From Siminovitchia fordii DSM 16014 = CIP 108821 (GTDB lineage: Bacteria; Bacillota; Bacilli; Bacillales; Bacillaceae_C), in the NCBI RefSeq assembly GCF_000374565.1, contig NZ_KB894699.1:30113-94112 (forward strand): a DNA stretch of 64,000 nt, read 5' to 3'. The notes under the pieces were generated by a model. The model saw nothing but the letters and a program-made list of their open reading frames with translations. It was not told the DNA's origin and ran no database searches. The translations under genes were made by a program, and so were the position numbers. Below, one piece after another: positions 18,366 to 28,179 of this stretch (position 1 is its first letter; every line of letters starts with the position of its first letter).

Positions 18366-19355
18366 TCAAACCCTCAAAGGCACATTTCCAGTACAAGCTT
18401 TAATTATTGTATCTGCAAACTCCTGATCAAACACTTTCACGAGGTATTCTGGGACTGTTAAATAAACAATTCCATTACCTTCAAGTTTTGGAGAAAAACC
18501 GAGTGGAACAGTTCTTTTAATTAACTGAGCATAAAGCTCAGGCTCAGAGAGCTGCCTCCCGAATTGTTTGTTGGCCAAAACCTTGATAAGAGCGAGTGCC
18601 CCCGTAACATGGGGAGTAGCCATGGATGTACCACTTAAGATGGCATATCTCCCATTTAAATATGTTGATAAAATTTCTTCCCCTGGCGCTACTAAATCTA
18701 CTTCATCGTGGGAGCTTGTAAAATCCGAGGACAGACGTTCAGAATTGACTGCTCCAACGCATATGACTTCATTATACCGCCCCGGAAATCCGAATTCATC
18801 AGTGCTATCATCGCCATCCCCATCATTTCCGGCAGCACAGACAACCAATATATTTTGTGCGACAGCCTGTTTTATTGCTTGATAAAGCTCTGGGTTGTCA
18901 TCAGGTCCTCCCAGCGACATGGAAATGATATCTGCATTTTGTTCAATCGCATAATGGATTCCACTGATGATCCAATCATGCTGGCCTGAGCCGTTTCTGT
19001 TGAGAACCTTCACGATTAATAAATTCGCTTCGGGAGCTACGCCGACCACTCCAATATTATTTTCAGTGGCTGCAATTGTTCCAGCTACATGGGTACCGTG
19101 TCCATTATAATCTTGGAATATTTCGGGATTGCCGCTGTCATCATCAGTGAAATTTTTTCCACCGATAATCCGATCCTTTAAATCGGGGTGGTTTATATCA
19201 CAGCCAGTATCCAATACTGCAATTTTGACACCTTCTCCTTTTGTTTCCTGCCAAATCTTTGGAGCCTGAATCAATTCAATCCCTTTTGGCACCTCATTTA
19301 TTTCATTTATCTGTTGAACTACCCGAAACGGAATACCTTGAACAAGTTGTTTCAT
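18366..19355 (-). CDS. ispA: Intracellular serine protease, subtilisin family S8
   Basis: A 329-residue subtilisin without signal peptide, like B. subtilis IspA (major intracellular protease of stationary phase). The catalytic triad is Asp49 (AVLDTGCD), His86 (NGHGTHVAGT) and Ser244 (GTSMATPH), with oxyanion Asn177 (AAGNDGDGDD). The short N-terminal extension carries IPFRV, corresponding to the LIPY/F segment that blocks the active site of intracellular subtilisins until it is cut off (known for the family). Acidic residues typical of the cytoplasmic type are present. GAGGAAAGG precedes the ATG. It is transcribed alone, converging on the lipoprotein gene. Confidence 0.95.
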   Translation of the reverse strand: MKQLVQGIPFRVVQQINEINEVPKGIELIQAPKIWQETKGEGVKIAVLDTGCDINHPDLKDRIIGGKNFTDDDSGNPEIFQDYNGHGTHVAGTIAATENNIGVVGVAPEANLLIVKVLNRNGSGQHDWIISGIHYAIEQNADIISMSLGGPDDNPELYQAIKQAVAQNILVVCAAGNDGDGDDSTDEFGFPGRYNEVICVGAVNSERLSSDFTSSHDEVDLVAPGEEILSTYLNGRYAILSGTSMATPHVTGALALIKVLANKQFGRQLSEPELYAQLIKRTVPLGFSPKLEGNGIVYLTVPEYLVKVFDQEFADTIIKACTGNVPLRV

Positions 19356-19479
19356 TTCCTTTCCTCCTCATCGGAAAAATAACGTTCCCTTTTGTAAAAG
19401 GGTGAAAATTCTGTCTTATTTTACGAGAATTTGTCGTCTAAGGTTGAAAATACCGTTTTATGAGTCAAGTGCGGGAGTT

Positions 19480-19740
19480 TTAACAGACTTTATTCTTAGA
19501 ATGTCTTTTATGGATGCTGTTTCGTTTTTTAAGCCTTTGAATTTCTATCTGAATATAAATTACCCAAAGAACGAATAACACTTCAATCCAATAATCCAGC
19601 AAAATTTGTATCGACCTTGTCAGTGTTTGTCCCGTTTTTAATAGTGCGTCAGGAAAAATTAGACCAGAAATGGTAGCAGTTACTCCGACCCATGGCAACC
19701 ACCAGCTATTCGCATTTGCCCATTCTTTAAACCTTTTCAC
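19480..19740 (-). CDS. Small membrane protein
   Basis: An 86-residue protein with two predicted membrane helices (about 13-32 and 48-66), an aromatic N-terminus (WANANSWWLPW) and a strongly basic C-terminal tail. No known family is recognised. Translation starts at a GTG at 19740, with GGAGGG eight bases upstream, so it is probably expressed. It lies upstream of the subtilisin gene on the same strand, 124 bases away, but I see no evidence of a joint function. Confidence 0.65.
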   Translation of the reverse strand: MKRFKEWANANSWWLPWVGVTATISGLIFPDALLKTGQTLTRSIQILLDYWIEVLFVLWVIYIQIEIQRLKKRNSIHKRHSKNKVC

Positions 19741-20237
19741 CGGTATTCCCTCCTTCCCTCATAATTAATGAGCAACTATTAAAACTGACTTTAAACATCC
19801 ACATCGGTAAGGGAAAACTGCCAGGGACGAAGCTTTTTAAAAACTATGGGCAATCAGGGAAAAAGTGGGAGATTGATCTATATGATTTAACTTGGTGTAC
19901 ACAGGATTAAGATGCTGCTTCTGAATTTCTAAGTTGGCAAGGGCCGCATGCTGGGTATCTTTTATTCAATTTTGCCTAATGAAACGATCAAAAGGGGACG
20001 GATTGATTCACCATGGAATCTATATTTAGATTGTTCATATTGTAGTGGAAGGACATCAAGGTTTTATAGCTATTAATCAGTAGGGGATAGACAATCTTGC
20101 ATTAGTTTTGAAGCGGTTACATTTAATGTCATAAACTTGGTGGATAACATAGTTAGGGCTATACTTCATTTACCCACTAATACAGGTAGTAAACCATTAA
20201 ATGTAAAAATAGGACTTTTTATCCAGATGCCCATCCA
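19741..20237 (+). other. Intergenic stretch with a possible decayed gene
   Basis: From about 19799 a plus-strand frame reads HIGKGKLPGTKLFKNYGQSG and continues for about 37 codons to a stop near 19909; it then goes on in frame for about 23 more codons with coding-like composition (SWQGPHAGYLLFN). There is no start site. It resembles the middle of a lost protein, which I do not recognise. Confidence 0.35.
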
Positions 20238-20280
20238 AAAAAGAAAACAAACTTGAGATCGTCAAGTTTGTTTTCTTTTT
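20238..20280. terminator. Strong bidirectional terminator
   Basis: A perfect 19-bp stem pairs 20238-20256 with 20262-20280 around a five-base loop, with A-rich left and T-rich right arms. It ends the MFS exporter gene on the minus strand. Confidence 0.85.
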
Positions 20281-20310
20281 GATTATATGTAGGGCAGAGG
20301 CTTTAGTTTT

Positions 20311-21486
20311 TTATGGTTGCGAAATAGAATGAACTTTTTTGGATCGGCTTTTGTATAGTTGATACATAAGAAAAGTAAGAATTGAGATGACCAAACCGGA
20401 AATATAAGGAAACCCGATTGAAATTGAAAACAGCCAGCCACCAAGGGGAGGACCGATAATTCTTCCCAATGAGTCAAAGGATGACAGTAGACCGGTAGTG
20501 CTTCCGTGCCCGGCAGCGGAAGTCTTTGTCAATAAAGCGGAAACACTCGGGCGGATCACACCATTTCCAATTCCGAAAATAGTGAGGAAGACAGCAGCTG
20601 TCGTAAAGTTATTAACAAGCAGGATTAACCCGAAACCAATGGCTGAAACTACGATGCCCGCCTGTATGACGGCTCCTTCTCCGTACTTTTTCGTCATCCT
20701 TCCAACCAACCCGCCTTGTACAATGGCACCGGCCAATCCCATGATCATAAACAGGTATCCCAACTGGACCGTACCTAATCCAGCTTTTTTGGCAGCGAAA
20801 TAGGCAAATGTCGCCTCCAGACCGGCCAAAGATAGAGAAGTGAACAATTGTAATGCGTATAAAACAGTGATCGGTCCGCGCAAAACTTTGTGCAGCGGGA
20901 TTTTTTTCGCTTTTTGTTCTCCACGTTCTTCCGGAGGCAATGACTCCTTTAAGAGGAGAAGAACGAAAATGAAAGTAAGTAAGCTAGAAAAACCGGCCAA
21001 ATAAAAAGGCATATTTAAACTGGTTTTAGAGAAAATTCCCCCAATGGCAGGTCCAAAGATGAAGCCCATGCCTACCGCTGCCCCGATGATGCCCATTCCC
21101 TTGCCTCGATCTTCATCCGAAGTAATGTCAGCAACATATGCCATGACCGTTGGCATGTTGGCTGATGAAAGGAAGCCTCCGATAATTCTTGCCGCAAACA
21201 GCATCCATAATGCGGAGGAAAGTGCCATCATGAAAAATGAAATGGCCAATCCGAAAATTCCGATCATCATCACCGGTTTTCGGCCAATCCGATCAGATAT
21301 CCTGCCCCACATAGGTGCAAAGAGCAATTGCATCAATGAATAGACAGCCATTAACAGACCGAGCTCTGCAGGGGATGCTCCCATTTCTTCAGCGTAAAAG
21401 GGCAGGACAGGGATGATGATTCCAAATCCGACCATGACAAAAAACATGACAGCAAATAGTATAGGTAATGCTTTTTTTGTATCCAA
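20311..21486 (-). CDS. MFS drug exporter, 12 helices (TetA/Bmr-like)
   Basis: A 391-residue major facilitator with 12 predicted membrane helices. Motif A of drug:proton antiporters is clear near residue 60 as GRISDRIGRKPVMM, and motif C-like GxxxGPxxGG is present near residue 128 (GFIFGPAIGG). Such proteins expel drugs or metabolites in exchange for protons; the substrate cannot be told. I use TTG 21486, which has TGGAGTGG upstream; a farther in-frame ATG at 21543 adds a non-homologous leader. It is divergent from the DJ-1/PfpI gene, sharing about 200 bases of control region. Confidence 0.88.
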   Translation of the reverse strand: MDTKKALPILFAVMFFVMVGFGIIIPVLPFYAEEMGASPAELGLLMAVYSLMQLLFAPMWGRISDRIGRKPVMMIGIFGLAISFFMMALSSALWMLFAARIIGGFLSSANMPTVMAYVADITSDEDRGKGMGIIGAAVGMGFIFGPAIGGIFSKTSLNMPFYLAGFSSLLTFIFVLLLLKESLPPEERGEQKAKKIPLHKVLRGPITVLYALQLFTSLSLAGLEATFAYFAAKKAGLGTVQLGYLFMIMGLAGAIVQGGLVGRMTKKYGEGAVIQAGIVVSAIGFGLILLVNNFTTAAVFLTIFGIGNGVIRPSVSALLTKTSAAGHGSTTGLLSSFDSLGRIIGPPLGGWLFSISIGFPYISGLVISILTFLMYQLYKSRSKKVHSISQP

Positions 21487-21689
21487 ACCAAGTCCACTCC
21501 AGTCTACAAAGTATCTCCAATAAAAGGGCTGTAGAATAATCACCCAGTACTGCTTTTCAATTCATATTAACATGAAATGGACAGTGTTGTTAGCATAAGG
21601 CCTTTAAACATATTTCCGTTTGGAAATTTACGTTTTGTAAAAAAGAAATCGGGAAAACTGACAAGTAGAAGAAGGAAGGAGTGATTGAT

Positions 21690-22202
21690 TTGGGTAAAAA
21701 CATTGCAACATTGATAACTGATATGTTTGAAGATGTAGAATACTCGGAGCCGGCCAAAGCATTCAAGGAAGCGGGGCATACCGTCACGACCATCGAAAAA
21801 GAAGCAGGAAAAATGGTAAAGGGGAAGCAGGGAGAAACGAATGTTATAATTGATAAAAGCATTGATGACGTAAAACCCGAAAAATATGATGCCCTGTTTC
21901 TCCCAGGAGGTTTCTCCCCTGATCAACTCCGCGCTGATGAACGTTTTGTCACTTTCACTAAAGCATTCATGGACAAGAAAAAACCTGTTTTTGCCATCTG
22001 CCATGGTCCGCAGCTCCTAATAACGGCAAAAGCCCTGGAAGGCAGACAAGCAACCGGTTATAAATCTATCAAAGTCGATATGGAATACGCGGGGGCGAAT
22101 TTTAAGGATCAGGAAGTGGTTGTCTGTTCGGAGCAGCTCGTGACAAGCAGAAATCCTGATGATATTCCTGCGTTTATAAGAGAGTCCTTAAAATTGTTAT
22201 AA
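21690..22202 (+). CDS. DJ-1/PfpI-family protein (general stress protein 18-like)
   Basis: A 170-residue single-domain protein of the DJ-1/PfpI superfamily. The nucleophilic elbow is AICHGPQLL with Cys104-His105, and the oxyanion region LFLPGGFSPDQLR is at 69-81. Relatives include B. subtilis YfkM (GSP18) and Pyrococcus PfpI; proposed activities are deglycation of proteins, glyoxalase or protease activity, and the physiological role in bacilli is unsettled. Translation starts at TTG 21690, with AAGGAG at 21675-21680 nine bases away; GTG 21681 touches that site. It is probably a single-gene transcript ending at the following terminator. Confidence 0.9.
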   Translation: MGKNIATLITDMFEDVEYSEPAKAFKEAGHTVTTIEKEAGKMVKGKQGETNVIIDKSIDDVKPEKYDALFLPGGFSPDQLRADERFVTFTKAFMDKKKPVFAICHGPQLLITAKALEGRQATGYKSIKVDMEYAGANFKDQEVVVCSEQLVTSRNPDDIPAFIRESLKLL

Positions 22203-22214
22203 ACAGGTGAACAT

Positions 22215-22248
22215 AAGAGGGAAATCCCTGATTCCCTCTTGTTTTTTT
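22215..22248 (+). terminator. Terminator of the DJ-1/PfpI gene
   Basis: AAGAGGGAA at 22215-22223 pairs with TTCCCTCTT at 22232-22240, followed by G and seven T. Confidence 0.85.
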
Positions 22249-22301
22249 GGCGAAAAAGGGCGACAATGCATATAAAAGGTTACAGGGAGTTGCGCTAAAT
22301 C

Positions 22302-22757
22302 ATGAATGATGGATCAGGTTTCATGCATAATGAAAAAACGGTCGCTGAGCTTGAAAAAGACTTGAGATACATATCTGCTATAGTGAAGCAAAAAGGGCGC
22401 GAATTGCTGGCGGATTATACGATCACACCGCCTCAATTCATAGGTCTTCAATGGCTTTTCGAAGAAGGGGACATGACAATCGGAGAATTGTCTAATAAAA
22501 TGTTTTTAGCATGCAGCACAACAACGGATTTAATCGACAGAATGGAAAAAAAAGAGCTGGTTGAGCGGGTAAAAGACCCGAAAGACCGGCGTGTTGTTCG
22601 CATACACTTATTAAAAAAGGGCGAAATCATCATCAATGAAGTCATTAAGAAAAGACAGGAATATTTACACGCTGTCCTTGGTGATTTTTCGGAACAAGAT
22701 GTCACAGCTTTAAAAGAAAGCTTGGCTAAACTGCATCAAGAAATGAAAAAAGAATGA
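22302..22757 (+). CDS. ysmB: MarR-family regulator (YsmB-like)
   Basis: A 151-residue dimeric winged-helix regulator. The recognition region is [20 protein letters not shown] (about 67-86) and the wing contains [17 protein letters not shown], both typical of MarR. It lies ten bases ahead of racE, exactly as ysmB precedes racE in B. subtilis, which supports the orthologue name. The effector and target genes of YsmB are not established. The ATG at 22302 has GGGAG about 12 bases upstream; ATG 22323 (MHNEK) is a possible alternative. It is the first gene of the racE-side cluster here, since gerE and the sdh genes that precede it in B. subtilis are absent. Confidence 0.88.
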   Translation: MNDGSGFMHNEKTVAELEKDLRYISAIVKQKGRELLADYTITPPQFIGLQWLFEEGDMTIGELSNKMFLACSTTTDLIDRMEKKELVERVKDPKDRRVVRIHLLKKGEIIINEVIKKRQEYLHAVLGDFSEQDVTALKESLAKLHQEMKKE

Positions 22758-22767
22758 GGCGTTTTTA

Positions 22768-23586
22768 TTGAATGAGGCAATAGGAGTAATGGATTCGGGC
22801 ATCGGCGGCCTGACAGTGGCAAAGGAAATCATGAGACAGCTACCCAATGAAACGATTTATTATGTCGGAGATACGGCCCGTTGTCCTTATGGTCCCAGAC
22901 CAGAGGAGGAAGTAAAGGAATATACTTGGCAAATGACTTCCTTTTTAAGGAAGTATGATATAAAAATGCTTGTAATCGCATGTAATACGGCAACTGCCGC
23001 TGTATTGGATGAGATTCGGTCACTGCTCCCCATACCTGTCATCGGTGTAATTTCACCCGGGGCAAGGGCTGCATTGAAAGTAACGAAAAACAACAGGGTG
23101 GGAGTGCTTGGTACAGTTGGAACCGTCAGAAGCGAGGCCTACGTACAGGAACTGACCATGATTAATCATGAGGTCGAAGTGACCCAACTTGTCTGTCCCA
23201 AGTTTGTCCCGCTCGTTGAAAGCTTTCAATATAATAGCGAGATTGCCAAAAAAGTAGTCAAAGAGACGTTGGAACCGATAAAAAATAGCGAAATTGATAC
23301 ACTTATTCTCGGCTGCACGCACTATCCGTTGCTTGGTCCCCTGATTGAGAAGGAAATGGGCCCCCAGGTAAAGGTCATCAGCTCCGGTGAGGAAACAGCC
23401 AGAGAAGTTAGTGCCATATTACATTATAAAAATATGAGAAATACTGACCAGAAACTGCCTAATCACCGATTTTTTACAACAGGTTCAATTGAGATTTTCA
23501 AAAAGATTGCATCGGATTGGCTGAAAGATTCGGATCTTGAGATCCATTCCGCGAAGCTTGGCAAATATTTGACGCAACCAAGCTGA
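22768..23586 (+). CDS. racE: Glutamate racemase
   Basis: A 272-residue cytoplasmic enzyme that interconverts L- and D-glutamate, supplying D-Glu for peptidoglycan (and poly-gamma-glutamate where made). Both catalytic cysteines are present: Cys72 in ACNTAT and Cys183 in LGCTHYP, with Asp9-Ser10 in the N-terminal VMDSGIGG. Length matches the family. The start is a TTG at 22768, preceded by GAGGCG at seven bases, ten bases after ysmB, so the two are cotranscribed. It is an essential cell-wall gene in related species unless a second racemase exists. A strong terminator follows. Confidence 0.97.
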   Translation: MNEAIGVMDSGIGGLTVAKEIMRQLPNETIYYVGDTARCPYGPRPEEEVKEYTWQMTSFLRKYDIKMLVIACNTATAAVLDEIRSLLPIPVIGVISPGARAALKVTKNNRVGVLGTVGTVRSEAYVQELTMINHEVEVTQLVCPKFVPLVESFQYNSEIAKKVVKETLEPIKNSEIDTLILGCTHYPLLGPLIEKEMGPQVKVISSGEETAREVSAILHYKNMRNTDQKLPNHRFFTTGSIEIFKKIASDWLKDSDLEIHSAKLGKYLTQPS

Positions 23587-23592
23587 GTTGTG

Positions 23593-23623
23593 AGCTGCTG
23601 TGGGAAACCGCGGCAGCTTTTTT
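23593..23623 (+). terminator. Terminator of racE
   Basis: AGCTGCTGTGG at 23593-23603 pairs with CCGCGGCAGCT at 23608-23618 (two G-U pairs) around a GAAA tetraloop, then five T. Confidence 0.9.
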
Positions 23624-23831
23624 GTGTGGAGTATCGAAGTTTAATATTGTCGTGCGAAAATCCATATAACCGTTCGAACTCCTTTCGGAAAGTTTTTATG
23701 TACATTATTTAGCTGTTTCTATGTAGATGCTGAGGGATCATGGAATAATTTTAAAAAGATAAGGCCAAGCGGTCTAAATGAAAAAGACAGCTCGTATACA
23801 TGAAGTACAAACTGTTCTAGGAGGGGTACAA

Positions 23832-24905
23832 ATGTGTAAACGGGCGAAAATAGCCGCAGTTGCTGTTATTTTGGCAGCAAGTGCGTTCATATCAGGCTGC
23901 GGTCTTTTCGGTAAAGGGAAGGAGAAACTGGATCCGCCTCAGGATGTATCGTACTTAAAAGATGGAGAAGCATTGGATAGTGCTTCTGAAAAAGCGGAAC
24001 CGGACAAAGAGACGGCAGGGGAAGAAAAAGCGGATACCGTCATGCGTGATCTTTACTTGATTGACCGAAATGGTATGGTCGTATCCCAGACACTTCCTCT
24101 TCCCAAAACAGAAAGTGCTGCTAAACAGGCCTTGGAGTATCTTGTTGCTGATGGTCCAGTTGCGGAAATTTTACCTAACGGCTTCAGAACCGTCCTTCCG
24201 GCAGATACAACGGTCGATGTCGATATAAAAGACGGGAAAGCAGTCGTTGATTTTTCCGAGGAATTTGCGACATATGATGCTAAAGATGAGAAAAAAATAT
24301 TACAGGCGGTCACCTGGACGTTGACTCAGTTTGAATCCGTGAAGTCTGTGGAGTTGAAAATGAATGGACATCGCTTAAATGAAATGCCGGTAAATGGAAC
24401 ACCGATCAGTGAAGAAGGCCTCTCACGCCAGGATGGAATTAATATCGATGATTCAGAGACAGTTGATATTACGAACACACGCCCAGTGACTGTTTATTAT
24501 TTAGCGCAGTCAGATGATGAAGTCTACTATGTACCTGTCACTCGCAGGATTTCCAATAAGGAGGAAGACGATGTAGCCGCGGTGATCAAGGAATTGGCAG
24601 ATGGACCCGGTATGGTAAAGGGTTTGGCCAGCGCGTTGTCCAGTGATGTAAAATTGATGGAAGCCCCTGAATTAGAGGAAGGGGTCGTAACATTAAATTT
24701 CAACGAATCGATTTTAGGCAGTGACGAAAAAAGTGTTATTACAGATGCAGCTTTACATTCTCTGGTCCTCTCTTTGACTGAACAGGAAGGTATTACTAGC
24801 GTTTCAGTATTAGTAGATGGAAAATCTGAACTGGCAAATGAAAAAGGAGAGCCTTTGACAGCTCCAGTCACCCGTCCTGAAAAAATTAATGCTGTACGTT
24901 ATTAA
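23832..24905 (+). CDS. gerM: GerM, sporulation and germination lipoprotein
   Basis: A 357-residue lipoprotein with signal peptide and lipobox ISGC (Cys at about residue 27), then a charged linker and two GerMN domains (about 80-200 and 220-340). The domain signature is seen twice (TLPLPKTESAAKQALEYLV and PVTRRISNKEEDDVAAVIKE). In B. subtilis GerM acts in the mother cell/forespore channel complex during engulfment and affects germination (family knowledge). The ATG at 23832 has TAGGAGGGG upstream; an ATG at 23778 would add an 18-residue leader that hides the signal. It sits between racE and rph as in B. subtilis. Confidence 0.95.
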   Translation: MCKRAKIAAVAVILAASAFISGCGLFGKGKEKLDPPQDVSYLKDGEALDSASEKAEPDKETAGEEKADTVMRDLYLIDRNGMVVSQTLPLPKTESAAKQALEYLVADGPVAEILPNGFRTVLPADTTVDVDIKDGKAVVDFSEEFATYDAKDEKKILQAVTWTLTQFESVKSVELKMNGHRLNEMPVNGTPISEEGLSRQDGINIDDSETVDITNTRPVTVYYLAQSDDEVYYVPVTRRISNKEEDDVAAVIKELADGPGMVKGLASALSSDVKLMEAPELEEGVVTLNFNESILGSDEKSVITDAALHSLVLSLTEQEGITSVSVLVDGKSELANEKGEPLTAPVTRPEKINAVRY

Positions 24906-24940
24906 ATACTGGAGATTTGTTATACTATAGATAAGCTTGA

Positions 24941-24979
24941 AGAGGCCGGCATAGAGGTCATGCCGGCTCTATTGTTTTT
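24941..24979 (+). terminator. Hairpin between gerM and rph
   Basis: AGAGGCCGGCAT at 24941-24952 pairs with ATGCCGGCTCT at 24960-24970 (one bulged base), followed by ATTGTTTTT. It ends the gerM message or attenuates read-through into rph, whose ribosome binding site begins directly after it. Confidence 0.75.
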
Positions 24980-24995
24980 AAGGAGGATTTTATCA

Positions 24996-25766
24996 GTGCG
25001 TGTTGATGGAAGAAAAGCAGATGAACTTAGAAACATACATATTGAAACTGGATATTTGAAGCATCCGGAAGGTTCTGTCTTGATTACGGTGGGAGATACG
25101 AAAGTAATATGCAATGCCAGCATTGAAGAAAGGGTGCCGCCTTTTTTAAGAGGAGAAGGAAAAGGATGGATTTCAGCAGAGTATTCCATGCTGCCAAGAG
25201 CAACAGAAACCCGGAATATCAGGGAATCTTCCAAGGGAAAAGTCTCAGGCAGAACGATGGAAATTCAGCGCCTCATTGGAAGAGCACTTCGTGCTGTCGT
25301 GGATCTTGAAGCTATTGGGGAAAGGACGATCTGGATAGACTGTGATGTCATTCAGGCCGATGGAGGAACAAGGACAGCCTCCATCACAGGGGCATTTGTC
25401 GCCTTGTCGTTGGCGGTGTCCAAATTGGTAGAAGAAAAAGAACTGCCTTCTTTTCCGGTGACTGATTTCCTTGCAGCAACAAGTGTTGGCATCATTGAAG
25501 ACCCAGGTGTTATTTTGGACTTGAATTATATTGAAGACAGCTCAGCTTTGGTCGACATGAATATAGTGATGACAGGTGCCGGGGAGTTTGTCGAACTGCA
25601 AGGGACCGGAGAGGAATCAACTTTTACAGCCAGTCAGTTGCAAGATATGCTTGCAGTAGCCTCAAAAGGTATAAAGGAATTATCCGCAATCCAGAAAGAA
25701 GCACTTGGAGAAATTGCAGATAAGATTGGCTCTAAGCCCGCTAATGGAAGTGAAAACCAATCATGA
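24996..25766 (+). CDS. rph: Ribonuclease PH
   Basis: A 256-residue phosphorolytic 3' exoribonuclease that trims tRNA 3' ends. The start [13 protein letters not shown], the phosphate-binding segment [20 protein letters not shown] and the acidic active-site segment [20 protein letters not shown] are all intact. Translation begins at GTG 24996, with AAGGAGG upstream; an earlier in-frame ATG at 24960 overlaps the hairpin. It is slightly longer than B. subtilis RNase PH at the C-terminus. Its stop overlaps the start of ysnA by four bases (ATGA), so the two are translationally coupled. Confidence 0.97.
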   Translation: MRVDGRKADELRNIHIETGYLKHPEGSVLITVGDTKVICNASIEERVPPFLRGEGKGWISAEYSMLPRATETRNIRESSKGKVSGRTMEIQRLIGRALRAVVDLEAIGERTIWIDCDVIQADGGTRTASITGAFVALSLAVSKLVEEKELPSFPVTDFLAATSVGIIEDPGVILDLNYIEDSSALVDMNIVMTGAGEFVELQGTGEESTFTASQLQDMLAVASKGIKELSAIQKEALGEIADKIGSKPANGSENQS

Positions 25767-26362
25767 AAAGCGTAATTATAGCTACGAAAAATAAAGGTAA
25801 AGCGAAAGAATTTGAGCGGTTATTTTCCAAGCATGATATGGAAGTAAAGACATTGATTGATTTTCCGGATGTGCCTGATATAGAAGAGACTGGTGAAACG
25901 TTTGAAGAGAATGCCATCATAAAGGCAGAAGCAATTGCAAAACTTTCAAGTTCATACGTTGTGGCTGATGATTCCGGATTGGTCATCGATGCACTTGATG
26001 GGAGACCCGGCGTATTTTCTGCCAGATACGCTGGAGCCGAGAAAAATGATGAAGACAACATTGACAAAGTTTTGAGTGAAATGAACGGAGTAACCGAAAA
26101 AGACAGGACGGCACGCTTCTACTGCGCCCTTGCAATGGCCGGTCCGGATTTTGAAACATTCACTATTAACGGAGCGTGTGAAGGGTTGATATTGAACGAG
26201 CGCCGAGGTTCCGAAGGCTTTGGGTATGATCCCATCTTTTTTGTGCCTTCCGAAGGAAAAACAATGGCAGAAATGAGTCCCGCAAGAAAAAATGAGCTGA
26301 GTCACCGCGCGGCTGCCATGAAAAATCTGGAACCTTATATTGAAAAATTACTTGTGAAATGA
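25763..26362 (+). CDS. ysnA: XTP/dITP diphosphatase (RdgB/HAM1 family)
   Basis: A 199-residue house-cleaning enzyme that hydrolyses non-canonical purine nucleotides (dITP, XTP, ITP) to monophosphates and keeps them out of DNA and RNA. Family motifs are in order: [12 protein letters not shown] (9-20), [39 protein letters not shown] and [12 protein letters not shown]. The ATG overlaps the rph stop. In B. subtilis the next gene is the phosphoesterase ysnB; here it is replaced by an MFS exporter, which marks the right boundary of the conserved block. Confidence 0.97.
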   Translation: MKSVIIATKNKGKAKEFERLFSKHDMEVKTLIDFPDVPDIEETGETFEENAIIKAEAIAKLSSSYVVADDSGLVIDALDGRPGVFSARYAGAEKNDEDNIDKVLSEMNGVTEKDRTARFYCALAMAGPDFETFTINGACEGLILNERRGSEGFGYDPIFFVPSEGKTMAEMSPARKNELSHRAAAMKNLEPYIEKLLVK

Positions 26363-26454
26363 AGTCTGCAGATGAGAAAAAATAAGAAATGATACACCTT
26401 CACTTCATATTCTGTTAAAATACGATTAGCTTGCATCAGAAATCAGGTGAAAAG

Positions 26455-27897
26455 GTGGCAAATGGAATCAGGGGCAGTGAAAAAGCATTTTGGTCCATTA
26501 TTACCGCTGTTTTCTTCGGTAACTTTTTGGCGGTTATGAATACCTCAACTGTAAACATAGCAGTACCGGCTATCATGGGAGAGTTTTCAACGGAGCTTCC
26601 GACAGCCCAATGGACCGTTACAGGATTCATGCTTGCCGCAGGGGCAGCTGCACCTTCAGCAGGTTGGTTTGGCACGCGTTTTGGCTACAAGAGGCTTTAC
26701 ATTGCTGCTTTATCAGGCTTCTTCCTTTTTTCGGTTATTTGCGTTTTATCGAGTTCGATAGAAATGCTGATCATATCTCGGATGATTCAGGGGATTTTCA
26801 GCGGAATCATGATGCCCGTAACCATGACGCTTATATATCAAACGATTGATAAAAGCAGGCAAGCGTACGGAATAAGCCTGTGGAGTCTGTCTTCGGCTTT
26901 AGCTCCGGCGGTCGGCCCTGTTCTGGCAGGCTTCCTTATTGATATATTTGACTGGAGGGCCTTGTTTTATTTTAATCTTCCGGTGACAGCGGGGGCCATT
27001 GCAGCGGCAGTTAAATTCCTTCCGGATACCGATAAAGGGGGAAAAACACCATTTGATTTCTGGGGGGTGGTGTTTTCTTTCGGAGGAAGCATTCTTTTGT
27101 TAACCGCCTTCGCGGAAGCTGGGACATGGGGCTGGACGGATGTCAAAACTTTATCTTTGATAGGAGCAGGGACGTTCTTACTCTTTTTATTTATAAAAAG
27201 GGAATTGATGATAGAGTTTCCACTTTTAAATTTTTCTGTGTTTCAACACCGCAGATTTGCGTACGGAATCATATTAAATGCAGTTTTGTCGATTGCATTA
27301 TATGCCGGTGCCTTTCTTGTTCCGATCTTTTTGCAGACATCGCTGAAGCTGGGAGCACTCCAAACGGGACTTATTATGATGCCGGGAGCTTTTGTCATGG
27401 CATTTTTTACGCCAATTACAGGAAGGCTGTATAATAGGACCGGGCCATTGCCGTTAATTATGGCAGGTTTGATTGTTATGAGCATTGGAACGTTCATGAT
27501 GGGAGAATTAACCATAAAAACAACCGCTATATATGTGATCGTTTGGACATCCATCAGATATTTGGGGATCGCTCTATGCAATATGCCGATCATCAATGTG
27601 GGGATGTCGGCCGTCCCTCTTGATGTTGCCGGATATGCGGCAGCGTTGAATAACTGGACGCGCCAGTGCATCGCCTCATTATCGATTGCACTGTTTTCCG
27701 GATTGCTGGCTTATCGGGCCAAGATACACCTGACAACAGGAATCAATTCTGAGTCCGCTTCTGCTATAGCAGCAGGAGATGTGTTTTTGATTTCGCTTAT
27801 TCCGCTGGTCATTGCCGTCCCATTGACACTATTACTGAAGGAAAAGCGCCAATCCGCTGAAAAAATTGTTTTGGCTGGCCAAAAGGTAAAGGATTAA
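26455..27897 (+). CDS. DHA2-family MFS exporter, 14 helices (EmrB/QacA type)
   Basis: A 480-residue drug:proton antiporter with 14 predicted membrane segments. N-terminal FLAVMNTSTVNIAVPAI near residue 23 corresponds to the EmrB/QacA motif D1 (normally LDxTIVNVALP) but has Asn-Thr-Ser-Thr where Asp is usual. Motif C is seen in ALAPAVGPVLAGFL near residue 145. I chose GTG 26455 because AGGTGA precedes it; TTG 26431 has no visible site. It lies 90 bases after ysnA in the position of ysnB, which suggests local replacement. The substrate is unknown. Confidence 0.88.
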   Translation: MANGIRGSEKAFWSIITAVFFGNFLAVMNTSTVNIAVPAIMGEFSTELPTAQWTVTGFMLAAGAAAPSAGWFGTRFGYKRLYIAALSGFFLFSVICVLSSSIEMLIISRMIQGIFSGIMMPVTMTLIYQTIDKSRQAYGISLWSLSSALAPAVGPVLAGFLIDIFDWRALFYFNLPVTAGAIAAAVKFLPDTDKGGKTPFDFWGVVFSFGGSILLLTAFAEAGTWGWTDVKTLSLIGAGTFLLFLFIKRELMIEFPLLNFSVFQHRRFAYGIILNAVLSIALYAGAFLVPIFLQTSLKLGALQTGLIMMPGAFVMAFFTPITGRLYNRTGPLPLIMAGLIVMSIGTFMMGELTIKTTAIYVIVWTSIRYLGIALCNMPIINVGMSAVPLDVAGYAAALNNWTRQCIASLSIALFSGLLAYRAKIHLTTGINSESASAIAAGDVFLISLIPLVIAVPLTLLLKEKRQSAEKIVLAGQKVKD

Positions 27898-27918
27898 TAA
27901 TAAATTTGGAAAAAACTA

Positions 27919-27947
27919 TTGACTTTACCAAGCGCCAGCCATATAAT
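27919..27947 (+). promoter_or_regulatory. Promoter of tRNA-Arg
   Basis: TTGACT at 27919-27924 and TATAAT at 27942-27947 with a 17-base spacer, 27 bases ahead of the tRNA gene. Confidence 0.85.
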
Positions 27948-27974
27948 AAAGAATGTCTTTAATAATAATATGAT

Positions 27975-28048
27975 GTCCCAGTAGCTCAGCTGGATAGAGC
28001 AACAGACTTCTAATCTGTAGGTCGGGAGTTCGAATCTCTCCTGGGACG
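27975..28048 (+). tRNA. tRNA-Arg (anticodon UCU)
   Basis: A 74-base gene that folds as a full cloverleaf: acceptor GTCCCAG/CTGGGAC, D arm GCTC/GAGC, anticodon arm ACAGA/TCTGT with loop CTTCTAA (anticodon TCT), and T arm GGGAG/CTCTC with TTCGAAT. It decodes AGA. CCA is not encoded. It has its own promoter and terminator. The stub of a tyrosine recombinase 130 bases downstream suggests that this tRNA served as an integration site. Confidence 0.96.
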
Positions 28049-28059
28049 CTAACTAACAA

Positions 28060-28103
28060 AACGTCGAACCCTTTGAATCATAAGGAGTTCGGCGTTTTTA
28101 TTT
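28060..28103 (+). terminator. Terminator of tRNA-Arg
   Basis: AACGTCGAAC at 28060-28069 pairs with GTTCGGCGTT at 28087-28096 (one G-U), followed by TTTATTTG. Confidence 0.8.
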
Positions 28104-28179
28104 GTTATGACAAGTTCGTGAAGATTTTGTCGAAAAAGGTCGATTGAAGTTGGAATGACGTTAGATTGATTTTTTTACC

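Noticed and set aside
21044..21343. 99-codon plus-strand frame inside the MFS exporter gene
   Set aside because: Shadow of a membrane-protein gene; no start site and no homology.
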